46,714 nucleotides of DNA from Actinomycetota bacterium (GCA_017853685.1 JAFMJD010000002.1:1-46714), one strand, 5' to 3'; numbered from the stretch's first letter, positions 6,883-14,801 are shown. Program-made: numbers and translations. Notes: a model not told the origin generated them from the sequence alone.

Positions 6883-8048
6883 TGTCGACACGACGAAGCG
6901 TCGCGATGACCTGCGCAGGGGCACTGGCCGCTGCCTCGTTTGCGATGGGGTGCTCATCCGATGACACCTCCAGCGGATGCACCCAACGCGCCATCGCCTT
7001 CGTCGGTCCGCTCACCGGCCAGTACCGACGACCCCCCATGCAGAACGGTGCCGAACTGGCGGTTGCGCAGTACAACAAGGAACATCCCGACTGTCCGATC
7101 GGTTATCTGCCCTACGACTCGCAGGGCGATCCGGATCTCGCCGCGCGGCTCGCAGAGCAGATCGTCGACGACCCACAGATCCTCGCCGTGCTCGGTCCGA
7201 GTTATTCCGGCGAGACCGCTGCAGTCATGCCCGTGTTCGAACAGGTTTCGCTCGCCAACGTCACCGCATCCGCAACAAACCCCACGCTCTCGCAACAAGG
7301 ATGGACCACGTTCCATCGGGCGGTCGGCACCGACGACGCCCAGGGCCCTGCCGCTGCCGCCTTCCTGAGCGACGAGCTCAAGGTGCGCCGTGTCGCTGTT
7401 ATCGATGACAGCGGTCTGTACGGCAAGACACTCGCCGATCTCGTTGCTGCTGATCTCGGCAAGCGCGGTGTGGTGATCGCACCCCGGGCGTCGCTGGATC
7501 CCAAAGTGCTCGACTACACCTCTACCGTTGGTTCACTCGCCGAGATCGGCGTGGATGCCGTCTACTACGGAGGTGTGACCGAACCGGGCGTCCGGCTGCT
7601 CAAACAAATGCGCGACGCCGGGATCACCGTGCCGTTCATGGGCGGCGACGGCATCTTCGACCCCTCGCTCATCTCGGGCGTGGGTGAGGGTGCCCAGGGC
7701 GCGTTCATCACCTGCCCGTGCGTGGACCCGACCGATGAGTCCTCGCCCGATCGCAAGGCCTTCGCAGCCGCCTACCGCGCATACTTCGGTTACGAACCTG
7801 TCGGGTTCGTCATGGAGTACTTCGATGTGGCGAGACTCGTGATTGCCGCACTCGAAGACGGCGCAGGCACCCGCGCCGAGGTGGACCGTTGGCTCGACAC
7901 CGCTCGATTCGTCGGCATGACCAAAGCGATCGAGTTCGACGACTCGGGCGACATCACTGCAGGGCCGATCTTCGTGCTCCGAGTCGAGGGCGACCGCTTC
8001 GCGCAGTTCGCGACGATCCTCGACGGACGCGTGCAGAAGAATCAGTGA
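6882..8048 (+). CDS. ABC-type branched-chain amino acid/amide substrate-binding lipoprotein
   Basis: Protein of 388 residues from ATG 6882, overlapping the previous stop by one base. An N-terminal lipoprotein signal (twin-Arg-like basic start, lipobox ...FAMGC with Cys24) is followed by a periplasmic-binding fold of the LivJ/Peripla_BP_6 type: IAFVGPLTG, NGAELAVAQYN, VLGPSYSGETAAVMPVF and VAVIDDSGLYGKTLADLV. In ABC uptake systems such proteins hand amino acids or amides to permeases. No ABC permease or ATPase is nearby, and the gene is fused translationally to a Cache/HAMP sensor gene. A receptor role in signalling is therefore more likely than transport, by inference. It ends 7 bases from a convergent TetR gene. 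Confidence 0.85.
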   Translation: MSTRRSVAMTCAGALAAASFAMGCSSDDTSSGCTQRAIAFVGPLTGQYRRPPMQNGAELAVAQYNKEHPDCPIGYLPYDSQGDPDLAARLAEQIVDDPQILAVLGPSYSGETAAVMPVFEQVSLANVTASATNPTLSQQGWTTFHRAVGTDDAQGPAAAAFLSDELKVRRVAVIDDSGLYGKTLADLVAADLGKRGVVIAPRASLDPKVLDYTSTVGSLAEIGVDAVYYGGVTEPGVRLLKQMRDAGITVPFMGGDGIFDPSLISGVGEGAQGAFITCPCVDPTDESSPDRKAFAAAYRAYFGYEPVGFVMEYFDVARLVIAALEDGAGTRAEVDRWLDTARFVGMTKAIEFDDSGDITAGPIFVLRVEGDRFAQFATILDGRVQKNQ

Positions 8049-8055
8049 GCGGCAG

Positions 8056-8706
8056 TCACCGTTCGATCATGGCGCGGATCTCGGCGCGCATGTGATTGCG
8101 GGCGACGGTGAGCGCTGTTCCGCTGTTGAGCCCCTGCGTGGGCAGGTGGTTGCCCGCCTTCCACACCGACAGCCCGAGGGTCATCCATCCGATGATGGCG
8201 CTGTCGAGTCCGACCTCCACAGCGTCGGGCCGACCGCGCCGCTTCTTCTTCGAGACTGCGTCCTTGGCCACTGAGACCAGTTGCTGCAGATTGCTGAAGT
8301 TGCGGGCGCCCGCAGCGGTGAGGCGCTCTACTGCGGAGCCGTCGAGATCGACCGGCAGACCGGAGGCGAAGAACGGAAAGTTCAGGGCTGCGGCGAGACC
8401 AGCGTTGGCCGACGTCCACTCCACCTGAGCGTCCACCCATGCCATGAGTCGGTCGAGTGGGTCGGCGCCCGCCGACTCGACGGCCTCCCAGAGGGTCTCC
8501 ACATACCGTTCGTAACCGAGCACCATGGCCTCGGTGATCAAGGCGTCGCGCCCGCCGAAGTGGTAGTTCACCAGTGCCTTGGACAGACCGAGTTCGGCGC
8601 AGACATCCTTGGGCTGCACATTGGCGGGCCCCTTGGCGGCGAGGTGCGTGAGGGTGCACTCCAGCAACGCCTGGCGCGCCTCGTTTCGGGGTACGTTCTT
8701 TGCCAC
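8056..8706 (-). CDS. TetR-family transcriptional regulator
   Basis: Protein of 216 residues. The N-terminal helix-turn-helix is clear: ALLECTLTHLAAKGPANVQPKDVCAELGLSKALVNYHFGG (about 13-52; key residues AELGLSKALVNYHF). The rest is a helical ligand domain with a basic patch KKKRRGR in the middle. It starts at GTG (8704-8706), six bases after a TACCCT box, so it is probably leaderless. It is divergent from the cupin lipoprotein gene with 52 bases between, which contain a dyad (8723-8743). It likely represses itself and the cupin/hydrolase pair; the ligand is unknown. Confidence 0.88.
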   Translation of the reverse strand: MAKNVPRNEARQALLECTLTHLAAKGPANVQPKDVCAELGLSKALVNYHFGGRDALITEAMVLGYERYVETLWEAVESAGADPLDRLMAWVDAQVEWTSANAGLAAALNFPFFASGLPVDLDGSAVERLTAAGARNFSNLQQLVSVAKDAVSKKKRRGRPDAVEVGLDSAIIGWMTLGLSVWKAGNHLPTQGLNSGTALTVARNHMRAEIRAMIER

Positions 8707-8712
8707 GGGGTC

Positions 8713-8718
8713 AGGGTA
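8713..8718 (-). promoter_or_regulatory. -10 box TACCCT, leaderless-type
   Basis: On the minus strand TACCCT is followed by GACCCC and the GTG start of the TetR gene at 8706. Confidence 0.45.
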
Positions 8719-8722
8719 CCAC

Positions 8723-8743
8723 CTGCTGAATCGAGTTCAGTAG
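8723..8743. promoter_or_regulatory. Imperfect dyad, TetR operator candidate
   Basis: The 21-base element has arms CTGCTGAA and TTCAGTAG around TCGAG; 7 of 10 pairs match, with core CTGAA-N5-TTCAG. It lies between the divergent TetR and cupin genes and touches the -10 boxes of both, a usual position for an autoregulatory operator. Confidence 0.45.
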
Positions 8744-8749
8744 TACGAT
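8744..8749 (+). promoter_or_regulatory. -10 box TACGAT
   Basis: TACGAT ends 9 bases before the ATG at 8759 and abuts the dyad at 8723-8743. It gives a very short or absent leader for the cupin gene. Confidence 0.4.
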
Positions 8750-8758
8750 GCGTGTTGC

Positions 8759-9226
8759 ATGAACATTTCTCGCTCCCGCTCCGGCCTGCGCCGCCTGCCA
8801 CTCGCCCTCACCGTGCTCGCTGCCGGTCTCGCCATGGCCGCCTGCGCCGCCAGCGCCCCCGGGGCCTCGCCGGATGTGCCGGTGCGCACGCCATTGCTCA
8901 CCGATGCCCAGCGCACGATCCTCGACCAACCCGTGGCGTACCCCACCGATGCTCCGGCCAAGGTGTCGTCGGGCATCGTCCAACTGCAGCCCGGGCACGA
9001 GACCGGCTGGCACCGCCATGACACCCCGCTGTACGTACACGTGCTGGCCGGAACCATCACGGTGCACTACGACGGTGACGTCGTGAAGTCGTACTCCACC
9101 GGTGACACCTTCATCGAGGCCATCGGCACGTATCACAACGGCCGCAACGAATCAGGCGCACCGGTACGCCTACTCACCGTCAGCATGGGAGCCGAGGGGT
9201 ACCAAGACACCGCTGCGCGGCCGTGA
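8759..9226 (+). CDS. Cupin-domain lipoprotein
   Basis: Protein of 155 residues with a basic start, a hydrophobic stretch and the lipobox AMAAC (Cys29), so it is exported and lipid-anchored. The rest is one cupin barrel: GHETGWHRHDTPLYVHVLAG (about 78-97) keeps both histidines of motif 1 but not its usual glutamate, and GDTFIEAIGTYHNGRN supplies motif 2 with its histidine. Small cupins bind metals and either catalyse or sense. The stop overlaps the GTG of the next gene (GTGA), so it is made together with the kynurenine-formamidase-like hydrolase, probably under the divergent TetR. The substrate is not predictable. Confidence 0.8.
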   Translation: MNISRSRSGLRRLPLALTVLAAGLAMAACAASAPGASPDVPVRTPLLTDAQRTILDQPVAYPTDAPAKVSSGIVQLQPGHETGWHRHDTPLYVHVLAGTITVHYDGDVVKSYSTGDTFIEAIGTYHNGRNESGAPVRLLTVSMGAEGYQDTAARP

Positions 9227-10062
9227 CGCCTGTCTACCGAGATCTCACCGCTGAACAGGTCCTCTCGGAGTACCAGCCTGCACTGCACGTTCCGTCGCTC
9301 GCAGCAATCATCGAGCAGTACCGAGCCGATGGTGAGCACGCGCGCAACCACCGTGAACATCGGCGCGTTCCGTATGGACCGCATCCCGACGAATGGCTGT
9401 GGTTCGTCCCGGCACCGCGAAGCGATGCGCCGCTGCTCATCTTTCTGCACGGCGGCTACTGGCGCCGATTATCCGCTGACGATGGCTGTCTGCTGAGCAT
9501 CGGCGCCAACGACCAGGGCTGGGCATTTGCGTCGGTGAACTATTCCCTGTGCCCCAGTCGCCCGCTCGGCGATCTGGTGGACCAGTGCCGCCGCGCAGTA
9601 GACCACCTCGCCGGGAACGCCCTCGCGTTCGGTATCGATCCGCTGCGCATCCACGTGTCGGGTCACTCGGCCGGCGGTCACCTGGCGGCCATGGTCTCCC
9701 TCACGGACCCGCGCCCGGCGTCGTATGTGATGGTCTCGGGTGTGTTCGACATCACGCCCATCGTGCACACGCCGATCAACGACGATGTTCGCCTCTCGCT
9801 TGCTGATGCCGAACGACTCAGTCCCATGACTCGCGTGCCCCAACGTCCGCACGCGCAATGCCTCACCACGTGGGGAGCGCTCGAGACAGCTGAATTTCGC
9901 CGCCAATCGCTCGAGTGGGCCCAACGGTGGGGATCAGTGACCGGCAACCGCGCAGCGCAGAGCATCGAAGCCGCCGGACGGAATCACTTCGACGTGATCT
10001 ACGACCTCGTGAACCCGTCGACCGAACTCGGCAGAGCAGTAACCGCCATCATCAACGACTGA
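9223..10062 (+). CDS. Alpha/beta hydrolase, kynurenine-formamidase-like
   Basis: Protein of 279 residues starting at a GTG overlapping the cupin stop. It shows the oxyanion motif FLHGGYWRRL (about 74-83), the nucleophile elbow HVSGHSAGGHLAA (Ser near 148) and a C-terminal NHFDVIYDL with the catalytic histidine. HGGYW with GHSAGGH is typical of the esterase/lipase-type arylformamidases (second step of tryptophan to kynurenine catabolism) and close relatives. No other kynurenine gene is nearby, so the substrate may be another small ester or amide. There is no signal peptide; it is cytoplasmic unless it uses the cupin partner. Confidence 0.8.
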   Translation: MTPVYRDLTAEQVLSEYQPALHVPSLAAIIEQYRADGEHARNHREHRRVPYGPHPDEWLWFVPAPRSDAPLLIFLHGGYWRRLSADDGCLLSIGANDQGWAFASVNYSLCPSRPLGDLVDQCRRAVDHLAGNALAFGIDPLRIHVSGHSAGGHLAAMVSLTDPRPASYVMVSGVFDITPIVHTPINDDVRLSLADAERLSPMTRVPQRPHAQCLTTWGALETAEFRRQSLEWAQRWGSVTGNRAAQSIEAAGRNHFDVIYDLVNPSTELGRAVTAIIND

Positions 10063-10110
10063 TTCGACACGTCGGCAAGCGAGGCGTGCAGGAACGCGTA
10101 AGGCGATCGC

Positions 10111-11016
10111 TCACCCGAACTCGAACGACGTCACACCGAAGATGCCCTCCACGGGAAGCACCGGTGCTGCGCCGAGGTACATGCGGGCGCAGCCGAATGA
10201 CTCGTGGAGACCGAAGCGCTGTGCGATCGCCAGTGCTGCAGCATTCGGTTCGGGTACATCCAGCTGCACACGAGCGCCGCTCACACAGCCCATCAGGTGT
10301 TCGATGACCCGCGTTGCATCGCTCGGTCGGTCGGCAAAGACCGGACCGAACTTGTACCCCACACGGCAGGGTCGCACCATGCCATACGCAGTGACTCGAT
10401 CGCCCTCGAGCACCGCAGCACCGTGCACCCCATCTTGGGTCACCCATCGACGCAGGAACGCAGGTCGTGCAACAGGCACGAACCGTCGATCGAATTGTTC
10501 GATCACGCCGAAGTCGAGCGCTGACAGGTCCACCAGGTCCGTGCTCGGTGTTCCTGATGCCGAACCCTCGAACCTGAGCGTGCGGTACGCAAACCGAAAC
10601 CCGCCCCGCTCGTAGAACGGCACCATGGCAAACACTCCATCCATGCCGATGGAGGCACCCGGATCGAGGCGCGCCTGCAATCGGTCCCTGCGCAGGGTCC
10701 AGAGCCGCGTGCCCAGGCCGGCACCACGCCGATCGGGCCGCACGATGAACAGCCCCATGAACCCGAACGCTCCGTCGTACGAGAGAATCGTGCCGCCCGC
10801 AATGAGCGAGCCCTGTTCGCGAACCGCCACAAATGCTTCGGGGTCGAGATCCCACACGAGACGTACATCGGCGAGACCGGGATTCCAGCCCTCCGCGGCC
10901 GCCCATTCATCGAGTGTGCGCACTTCGTCTGCACGCATCGCCCCGGCAACAATTCCTGGGGCCAACGCGACACCACCTGCGGGCCAGGATGCGCCCGATC
11001 CCATCGACCCCGCCAT
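10111..11016 (-). CDS. GNAT N-acetyltransferase with YitH/HolE-type C-terminal domain
   Basis: Protein of 301 residues from ATG 11014-11016, overlapping the stop of the upstream tandem TetR gene (ATGA). The first half is a GNAT fold: GLFIVRPDRRGAGLGTRLW (about 93-111) is the acetyl-CoA loop (R-R-G-A-G-L-G), followed by MVPFYERGGF. The second half (about 150-301) resembles the YitH/HolE-type acetyltransferase domain (FDRRFVPVARPAFLRRWV, GMVRPCRVGYKFGPVFAD, LDVPEPN). Such proteins acylate small amines or protein lysines; the substrate is unknown. A later start at the Met of MRADEV is possible. Coupling to the TetR suggests they are regulated together. Confidence 0.83.
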   Translation of the reverse strand: MAGSMGSGASWPAGGVALAPGIVAGAMRADEVRTLDEWAAAEGWNPGLADVRLVWDLDPEAFVAVREQGSLIAGGTILSYDGAFGFMGLFIVRPDRRGAGLGTRLWTLRRDRLQARLDPGASIGMDGVFAMVPFYERGGFRFAYRTLRFEGSASGTPSTDLVDLSALDFGVIEQFDRRFVPVARPAFLRRWVTQDGVHGAAVLEGDRVTAYGMVRPCRVGYKFGPVFADRPSDATRVIEHLMGCVSGARVQLDVPEPNAAALAIAQRFGLHESFGCARMYLGAAPVLPVEGIFGVTSFEFG

Positions 11017-12236
11017 CAACTCGCGACCGGATCGACCTCGTCGGATCCCGTGCGCTCCAGTTGATCGATCTCGACGAACGCCGCCTCGATCATGGGCGCA
11101 AGCCCGTATCGCCAGTCGATGCCGTGAAACACCCTCGACGTCTCGGGCAGCACGAATGCACCGGTAGCCAGAATGCCGATGAACGCAAGAAGCGAGCGCA
11201 GGCTCTCTCGAGCGGATGCACTCTGCATCTCCTCATCGGCCAGCACTGCGTCGACGATCGACTGCTCTCGCTCCATGATGCCGAGCGCAAGACTCCGGTT
11301 GCTGATGCCGGCGAGGAAGAACTCGACACGTCGGCGACGCACCCATCTGCTCGCCGGGTCCAGGTAGTGGTGGGCGGCACGGGCAATGCCCATCGGGCCC
11401 AGTTCCATCAGCGCGCGGCGCGATTCGAACGATCGTCCCCACGAGCTTCGCGCGGCAGCAGCAACTACGAGTTCATCACGCGAGTCGAAGTGCGAATACA
11501 GCGCGGAACGCGGTAGCCCGGCGCGTCGAGCGATCCGCGTGATCGTGGTACCGCTCACGCCTGCACGCGCAACCACATCGGCGGTTGCCGAGAGCAAGAC
11601 ATCGAGTTCGTCCTCGTTCGACACATGATCAGCGATCGGCAGGAGATTCGACGGCAGTGCGTCGGCAAAGTGGGGTGACACCTTGCGCGCCGACTCCCAC
11701 CATCCGAGGCAGTGCACCCAGTCAGGCAGGAGCGCATCGTCAATGCCGCCGGTGAGCATCGCACCGAAGTACGCCGCTATCGCCACCGCACGGGACGACC
11801 GCCGATGCATCGCCATCTGAGGCCCCAGTCCGAGATCGTGGAACCATTGGTCCACCTCGGGCAGCACCACTTCGGCGAGCACTTCGTTGCGAGGTGACAT
11901 GGCAATCACATACGCGCCAAGACGTTCGGCTACAGGGTCGTAGGACTCGGGAATCTCGAGGCGCTCGGCCTCGGCCGACCCCTCCGCCATGCTGATGGAA
12001 CGCTCGAGGCCGGCCCGCACCACATGGCGGAAACGCTGCAGCCACGCTTCGATCAACATCTCGTCGGTGTTCTCGAAGCGTCCGTACACCGCACCTGTAC
12101 TCAGACCGGCCTCGTCGGCGACGCGCCGGGCGGTCGCACCGTCCACACCGTGGCGATCCAGAACGGCCACCACCGCATCGAGTACCCGTGCGTCGTTCTT
12201 CGCTACGCCGCGACTGCGCGAGGCCGACTTACCCAT
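11016..12236 (-). CDS. Tandem TetR-type regulator (two TetR units in one chain)
   Basis: Protein of 406 residues, twice the usual TetR length (about 200). The first helix-turn-helix is at about 19-64 (GATARRVADEAGLSTGAVYG); the second is at about 208-255 (GTTITRIARRAGLPRSALYS). Each is followed by a helical ligand-binding half. One chain could thus mimic a TetR dimer and bind one operator as a pseudo-dimer. I chose ATG 12234-12236 (MGKSASRSRG), with GAGG 10 bases upstream; a GTG at 12254 is possible. It is followed by the GNAT gene in ATGA overlap. It is downstream of, and in line with, the Rieske and TrpB genes, but 45 bases separate them. A second tandem TetR lies at 32959. Confidence 0.87.
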   Translation of the reverse strand: MGKSASRSRGVAKNDARVLDAVVAVLDRHGVDGATARRVADEAGLSTGAVYGRFENTDEMLIEAWLQRFRHVVRAGLERSISMAEGSAEAERLEIPESYDPVAERLGAYVIAMSPRNEVLAEVVLPEVDQWFHDLGLGPQMAMHRRSSRAVAIAAYFGAMLTGGIDDALLPDWVHCLGWWESARKVSPHFADALPSNLLPIADHVSNEDELDVLLSATADVVARAGVSGTTITRIARRAGLPRSALYSHFDSRDELVVAAAARSSWGRSFESRRALMELGPMGIARAAHHYLDPASRWVRRRRVEFFLAGISNRSLALGIMEREQSIVDAVLADEEMQSASARESLRSLLAFIGILATGAFVLPETSRVFHGIDWRYGLAPMIEAAFVEIDQLERTGSDEVDPVAS

Positions 12237-12281
12237 CGGTGACAATCCTCGCACACCGACGCGTGCCCGCCAGCGCAGGGC

Positions 12282-13280
12282 TCAACAGGTGCCGTAGCGG
12301 GCCCCCCGGTCGGCGAGCCAACGGCGGTAGGCGAGGCTCAACCGGTCCGCTCGCTGGTGCACCTCGGCGGCCGGGTCCAACGGCAGTCGCTGAGGACGTT
12401 GCGATTCCACGATCGGGGTGTCCTGGGCGAAGATCACCTCGTTGAAGGCTCGGTAGCCCTCGAGGTCACCCGCAGGGTCCCGGATGGTGGTGAGCATCCA
12501 CACTCGGCACGACGTCTCGGTCACCGGACTGGTCACGATCATCATCGAAAAGCCGTGCAGTTCTCCCCCGTTGGCCTCGGACGGCACTTTGGTGAGCACG
12601 GCACACGCCGGATGCGTCACCGAATACACATACGCCACGTCGCCGCCCTCGGTTGCAGTCGGACCCGGGCGCGGCTGCCACGCAACCACGTTCGTGGCCT
12701 CCAGGCCCGATGCGTCGACAGTGACCTCGTAGTCACGCACCTCGGTGTGCGGCCACTCACCCAGGTAGGTGTCGTGCACGAACGGGAAGTGCGCCACATC
12801 CAAGAAGTTCTCGACGGCACGAGGGCCACTGGTGGACAGCGTTTGGGGTCCGAACGCCACGGTGAGGCCGGGATGACGCTCGAATGCGTCGTACACCGGG
12901 AGGTTGCGCGGCTCGGAGCCCACGCACACCCACCAAAGACCGAATGCGGCCCGCACGGCCACCGTGTGAAGCGCACATGCCGCAGGCACAGCCACATCAG
13001 GGTGTGCCGGGCGATGCACGCACGTGCCAGAGGTGTCGAACTGCCAACCGTGGTACGGGCACTGCAGCCGGGCACCATCGAATGTGCCCAGCGAGAGTTG
13101 TGCCCCGCGGTGCGGACACGTGTCGGCTGCGGCAATGACGGTGCCGTCGGCACCAGCCACCAAGACATAGCGCTCGCCCAGCAACTCGAACGGGTACAAG
13201 GTGGCGGGCCGCACATCCGCCACCGACGCCACCGCGAACCATTCGTTGCGAATTTGGTCACTGCGACTTTGGTCACCCAT
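12282..13280 (-). CDS. Rieske non-haem iron oxygenase, alpha-subunit type
   Basis: Protein of 332 residues. The N-terminal Rieske [2Fe-2S] domain has C55-x-H57 (CPHRGA) and C74-x2-H77 (CPYHGW). The catalytic domain has N158, D161, H164 and H169 in ENFLDVAHFPFVHDTYLG, the mononuclear iron site with bridging Asp. Length and motifs fit vanillate O-demethylase or phenoxybenzoate-dioxygenase-type oxygenases, which hydroxylate or O-demethylate aromatic or related substrates using electrons from a separate reductase. No reductase or ferredoxin gene is adjacent. It lies 42 bases after the TrpB-like gene on the same strand. Codons 2-11 contain a 15-base tandem repeat. Confidence 0.88.
   Translation of the reverse strand: MGDQSRSDQIRNEWFAVASVADVRPATLYPFELLGERYVLVAGADGTVIAAADTCPHRGAQLSLGTFDGARLQCPYHGWQFDTSGTCVHRPAHPDVAVPAACALHTVAVRAAFGLWWVCVGSEPRNLPVYDAFERHPGLTVAFGPQTLSTSGPRAVENFLDVAHFPFVHDTYLGEWPHTEVRDYEVTVDASGLEATNVVAWQPRPGPTATEGGDVAYVYSVTHPACAVLTKVPSEANGGELHGFSMMIVTSPVTETSCRVWMLTTIRDPAGDLEGYRAFNEVIFAQDTPIVESQRPQRLPLDPAAEVHQRADRLSLAYRRWLADRGARYGTC
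13247..13276. repeat. 15-base tandem repeat at the start of the Rieske gene
   Basis: TGCGAATTTGGTCAC (13247-13261) is followed directly by TGCGACTTTGGTCAC (13262-13276), with one mismatch, ending one base before the start codon. It encodes the duplicated peptide pattern S/G-D-Q-x-R in the protein. It may be a slippage product or a paired binding site. Confidence 0.6.
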
Positions 13281-13322
13281 TGCACAGACCTACCGGTGAG
13301 CACGCCATCGTCGACGTGGCCC

Positions 13323-14693
13323 TCAGCCCGCCACCACCGGCACCTGAGCCATCGCTGCAGCCACGGCCTCGTCGCTCAGATCGAAATCCACCATCTCGCC
13401 CGACAGGAACTTCTCGTATGCGGCGAGATCCAGATGGCCATGCCCGCAGAGTGCGGTGAGGATCACCTTCTCCTCGCCGGTCTGCTTGCACCGCAACGCC
13501 TCACGCACCGCGGCAGCAATCGCATGGGTGGGCTCCGGCGCCGGCACGATGCCCTCGGTGCGGGCGAACTGCAGTGCTGCGGTGAAGCACTCCACCTGTC
13601 CGATGGCCTCCGCCTCGGCGAGACCGAGCTCATAGATGTGACTCACGAGCGGTGACATGCCGTGATAGCGCAGGCCACCGGCATGAATCGGATCAGGGAT
13701 GAACGAGTGGCCGAGGGTATGCATCTTCATCAGCGGCGTCATTCCTGCGGTGTCGCCGAAGTCGTAGCGGTACTCGCCCTTGGTGAGACTCGGACAGGCC
13801 GCCGGCTCCACGCAGCGGATGGTGGGATTCATCTTTCCTGCGAGCTTCTCCCGCAGGAACGGGAACGCAAGACCGCCGAAATTCGAACCGCCGCCCGTGC
13901 ACCCCACCAAGAGGTCCGGCTTCTCGCCGACCTTCGCCAACTGCAGCAGAGCCTCCTCGCCGATGATGGTCTGGTGCATCAACACGTGGTTGAGCACGCT
14001 GCCCAGCGCGTACCTCGTCTTGGGGTCGGCCACTGCCATCGCCACCGCTTCGGAGATCGCAATACCCAGGCTTCCGGGATGATCCGGATCCTGCGCCAAC
14101 AACGAGCGTCCGTATTCGGTGACGTTCGACGGGCTCGGGTGCACGGTCGCCCCCCAGAGCTGCATCATGGTCTTGCGATACGGCTTGGTGCGGTACGAAG
14201 CCGCCACCTGCCAGACCTCGCACTCCATCCCGTACTGCGCAGTGGCGAACGCCAACGAAGTGCCCCACTGTCCGGCGCCCGTCTCGGTCGTGAGTTTCGT
14301 GATGCCTTCTTGGTGGTTGTAGTAGGCCTGCGGCACTGCCGTGTTGGGCTTGTGCGAACCCGCCGGGCTGACACCCTCGTACTTGTAATAGATGCGCGCG
14401 GGCGTGCCGAGGAGTTGCTCGAGGCGATGCGCGCGAAACAGCGGGCTCGGTCGCCAGACGCGGTAGATGTCGAGCACGCCGCCGGGGATGTCCACGTAGC
14501 GCTGCGACGTGACCTCCTGCTCGATGAGGGCCATCGGGAACAACGGCGCGAAATCGTCAGGGCCAGCGGGCTGCAGCGTGCCGGGGTGCAACGGGGGCGG
14601 CGGCGGTGCCGGCAGGTCCGGGATGACGTTGTACCACTGCGTGGGCATCTCGTCTTCGGTGAGCAGGATCTTGTGCGGGGTCTTCGCTGCCAT
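13323..14693 (-). CDS. Tryptophan synthase beta-like PLP enzyme, TrpB2 type
   Basis: Protein of 456 residues, longer than canonical TrpB (about 400) as in the stand-alone TrpB2 group, with a proline-rich N-terminus (PAPPPPPLHPG). PLP Lys115 lies in AGSHKPNTA, the catalytic Glu in TETGAGQWG (E137), and the phosphate loop is GGGSN (267-271). The family condenses indole with serine to tryptophan; TrpB2 often lacks a TrpA partner, and none is here. It starts at ATG 14691-14693, 7 bases after a TACGGT box, and faces the F420-type enzyme across a 108-base gap with a 10-base dyad. With the Rieske gene after it, an indole- or aromatic-linked role is possible, by inference. Confidence 0.9.
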   Translation of the reverse strand: MAAKTPHKILLTEDEMPTQWYNVIPDLPAPPPPPLHPGTLQPAGPDDFAPLFPMALIEQEVTSQRYVDIPGGVLDIYRVWRPSPLFRAHRLEQLLGTPARIYYKYEGVSPAGSHKPNTAVPQAYYNHQEGITKLTTETGAGQWGTSLAFATAQYGMECEVWQVAASYRTKPYRKTMMQLWGATVHPSPSNVTEYGRSLLAQDPDHPGSLGIAISEAVAMAVADPKTRYALGSVLNHVLMHQTIIGEEALLQLAKVGEKPDLLVGCTGGGSNFGGLAFPFLREKLAGKMNPTIRCVEPAACPSLTKGEYRYDFGDTAGMTPLMKMHTLGHSFIPDPIHAGGLRYHGMSPLVSHIYELGLAEAEAIGQVECFTAALQFARTEGIVPAPEPTHAIAAAVREALRCKQTGEEKVILTALCGHGHLDLAAYEKFLSGEMVDFDLSDEAVAAAMAQVPVVAG

Positions 14694-14700
14694 GGGCGAG

Positions 14701-14706
14701 ACCGTA
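14701..14706 (-). promoter_or_regulatory. -10 box TACGGT, leaderless-type
   Basis: On the minus strand TACGGT is followed by CTCGCCC and the ATG at 14693, the same layout as upstream of 5553. Confidence 0.5.
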
Positions 14707-14741
14707 GTGCTCGTCGGGCGCGTGTGCCCAAGGGGCTAACA

Positions 14742-14772
14742 CGGCGCTCACGGCCGGTCTCGGTGAGCGCCG
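14742..14772. promoter_or_regulatory. 10-base dyad in a divergent promoter region
   Basis: CGGCGCTCAC (14742-14751) and GTGAGCGCCG (14763-14772) are perfect inverted arms with an 11-base spacer. The right arm covers the expected -35 position of the rightward TACGGT box. It is either an operator for both genes or a hairpin; the divergent context favours an operator. Confidence 0.45.
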
Positions 14773-14789
14773 ACGCCGCGGTCGATTGG

Positions 14790-14795
14790 TACGGT
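14790..14795 (+). promoter_or_regulatory. -10 box TACGGT, leaderless-type
   Basis: TACGGT is followed by TCGCCC and the ATG at 14802. Confidence 0.5.
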
Positions 14796-14801
14796 TCGCC
14801 C

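Noticed and set aside
6882-8048. Part of an ABC amino-acid uptake operon
   Set aside because: No permease or ABC ATPase gene is adjacent. The gene is coupled to a Cache/HAMP sensor instead.
13662-14801. N-terminal extension of the F420-type enzyme frame (about 380 codons upstream)
   Set aside because: It is antisense to trpB2, and the ATG at 14802 has a -10 box at leaderless spacing.
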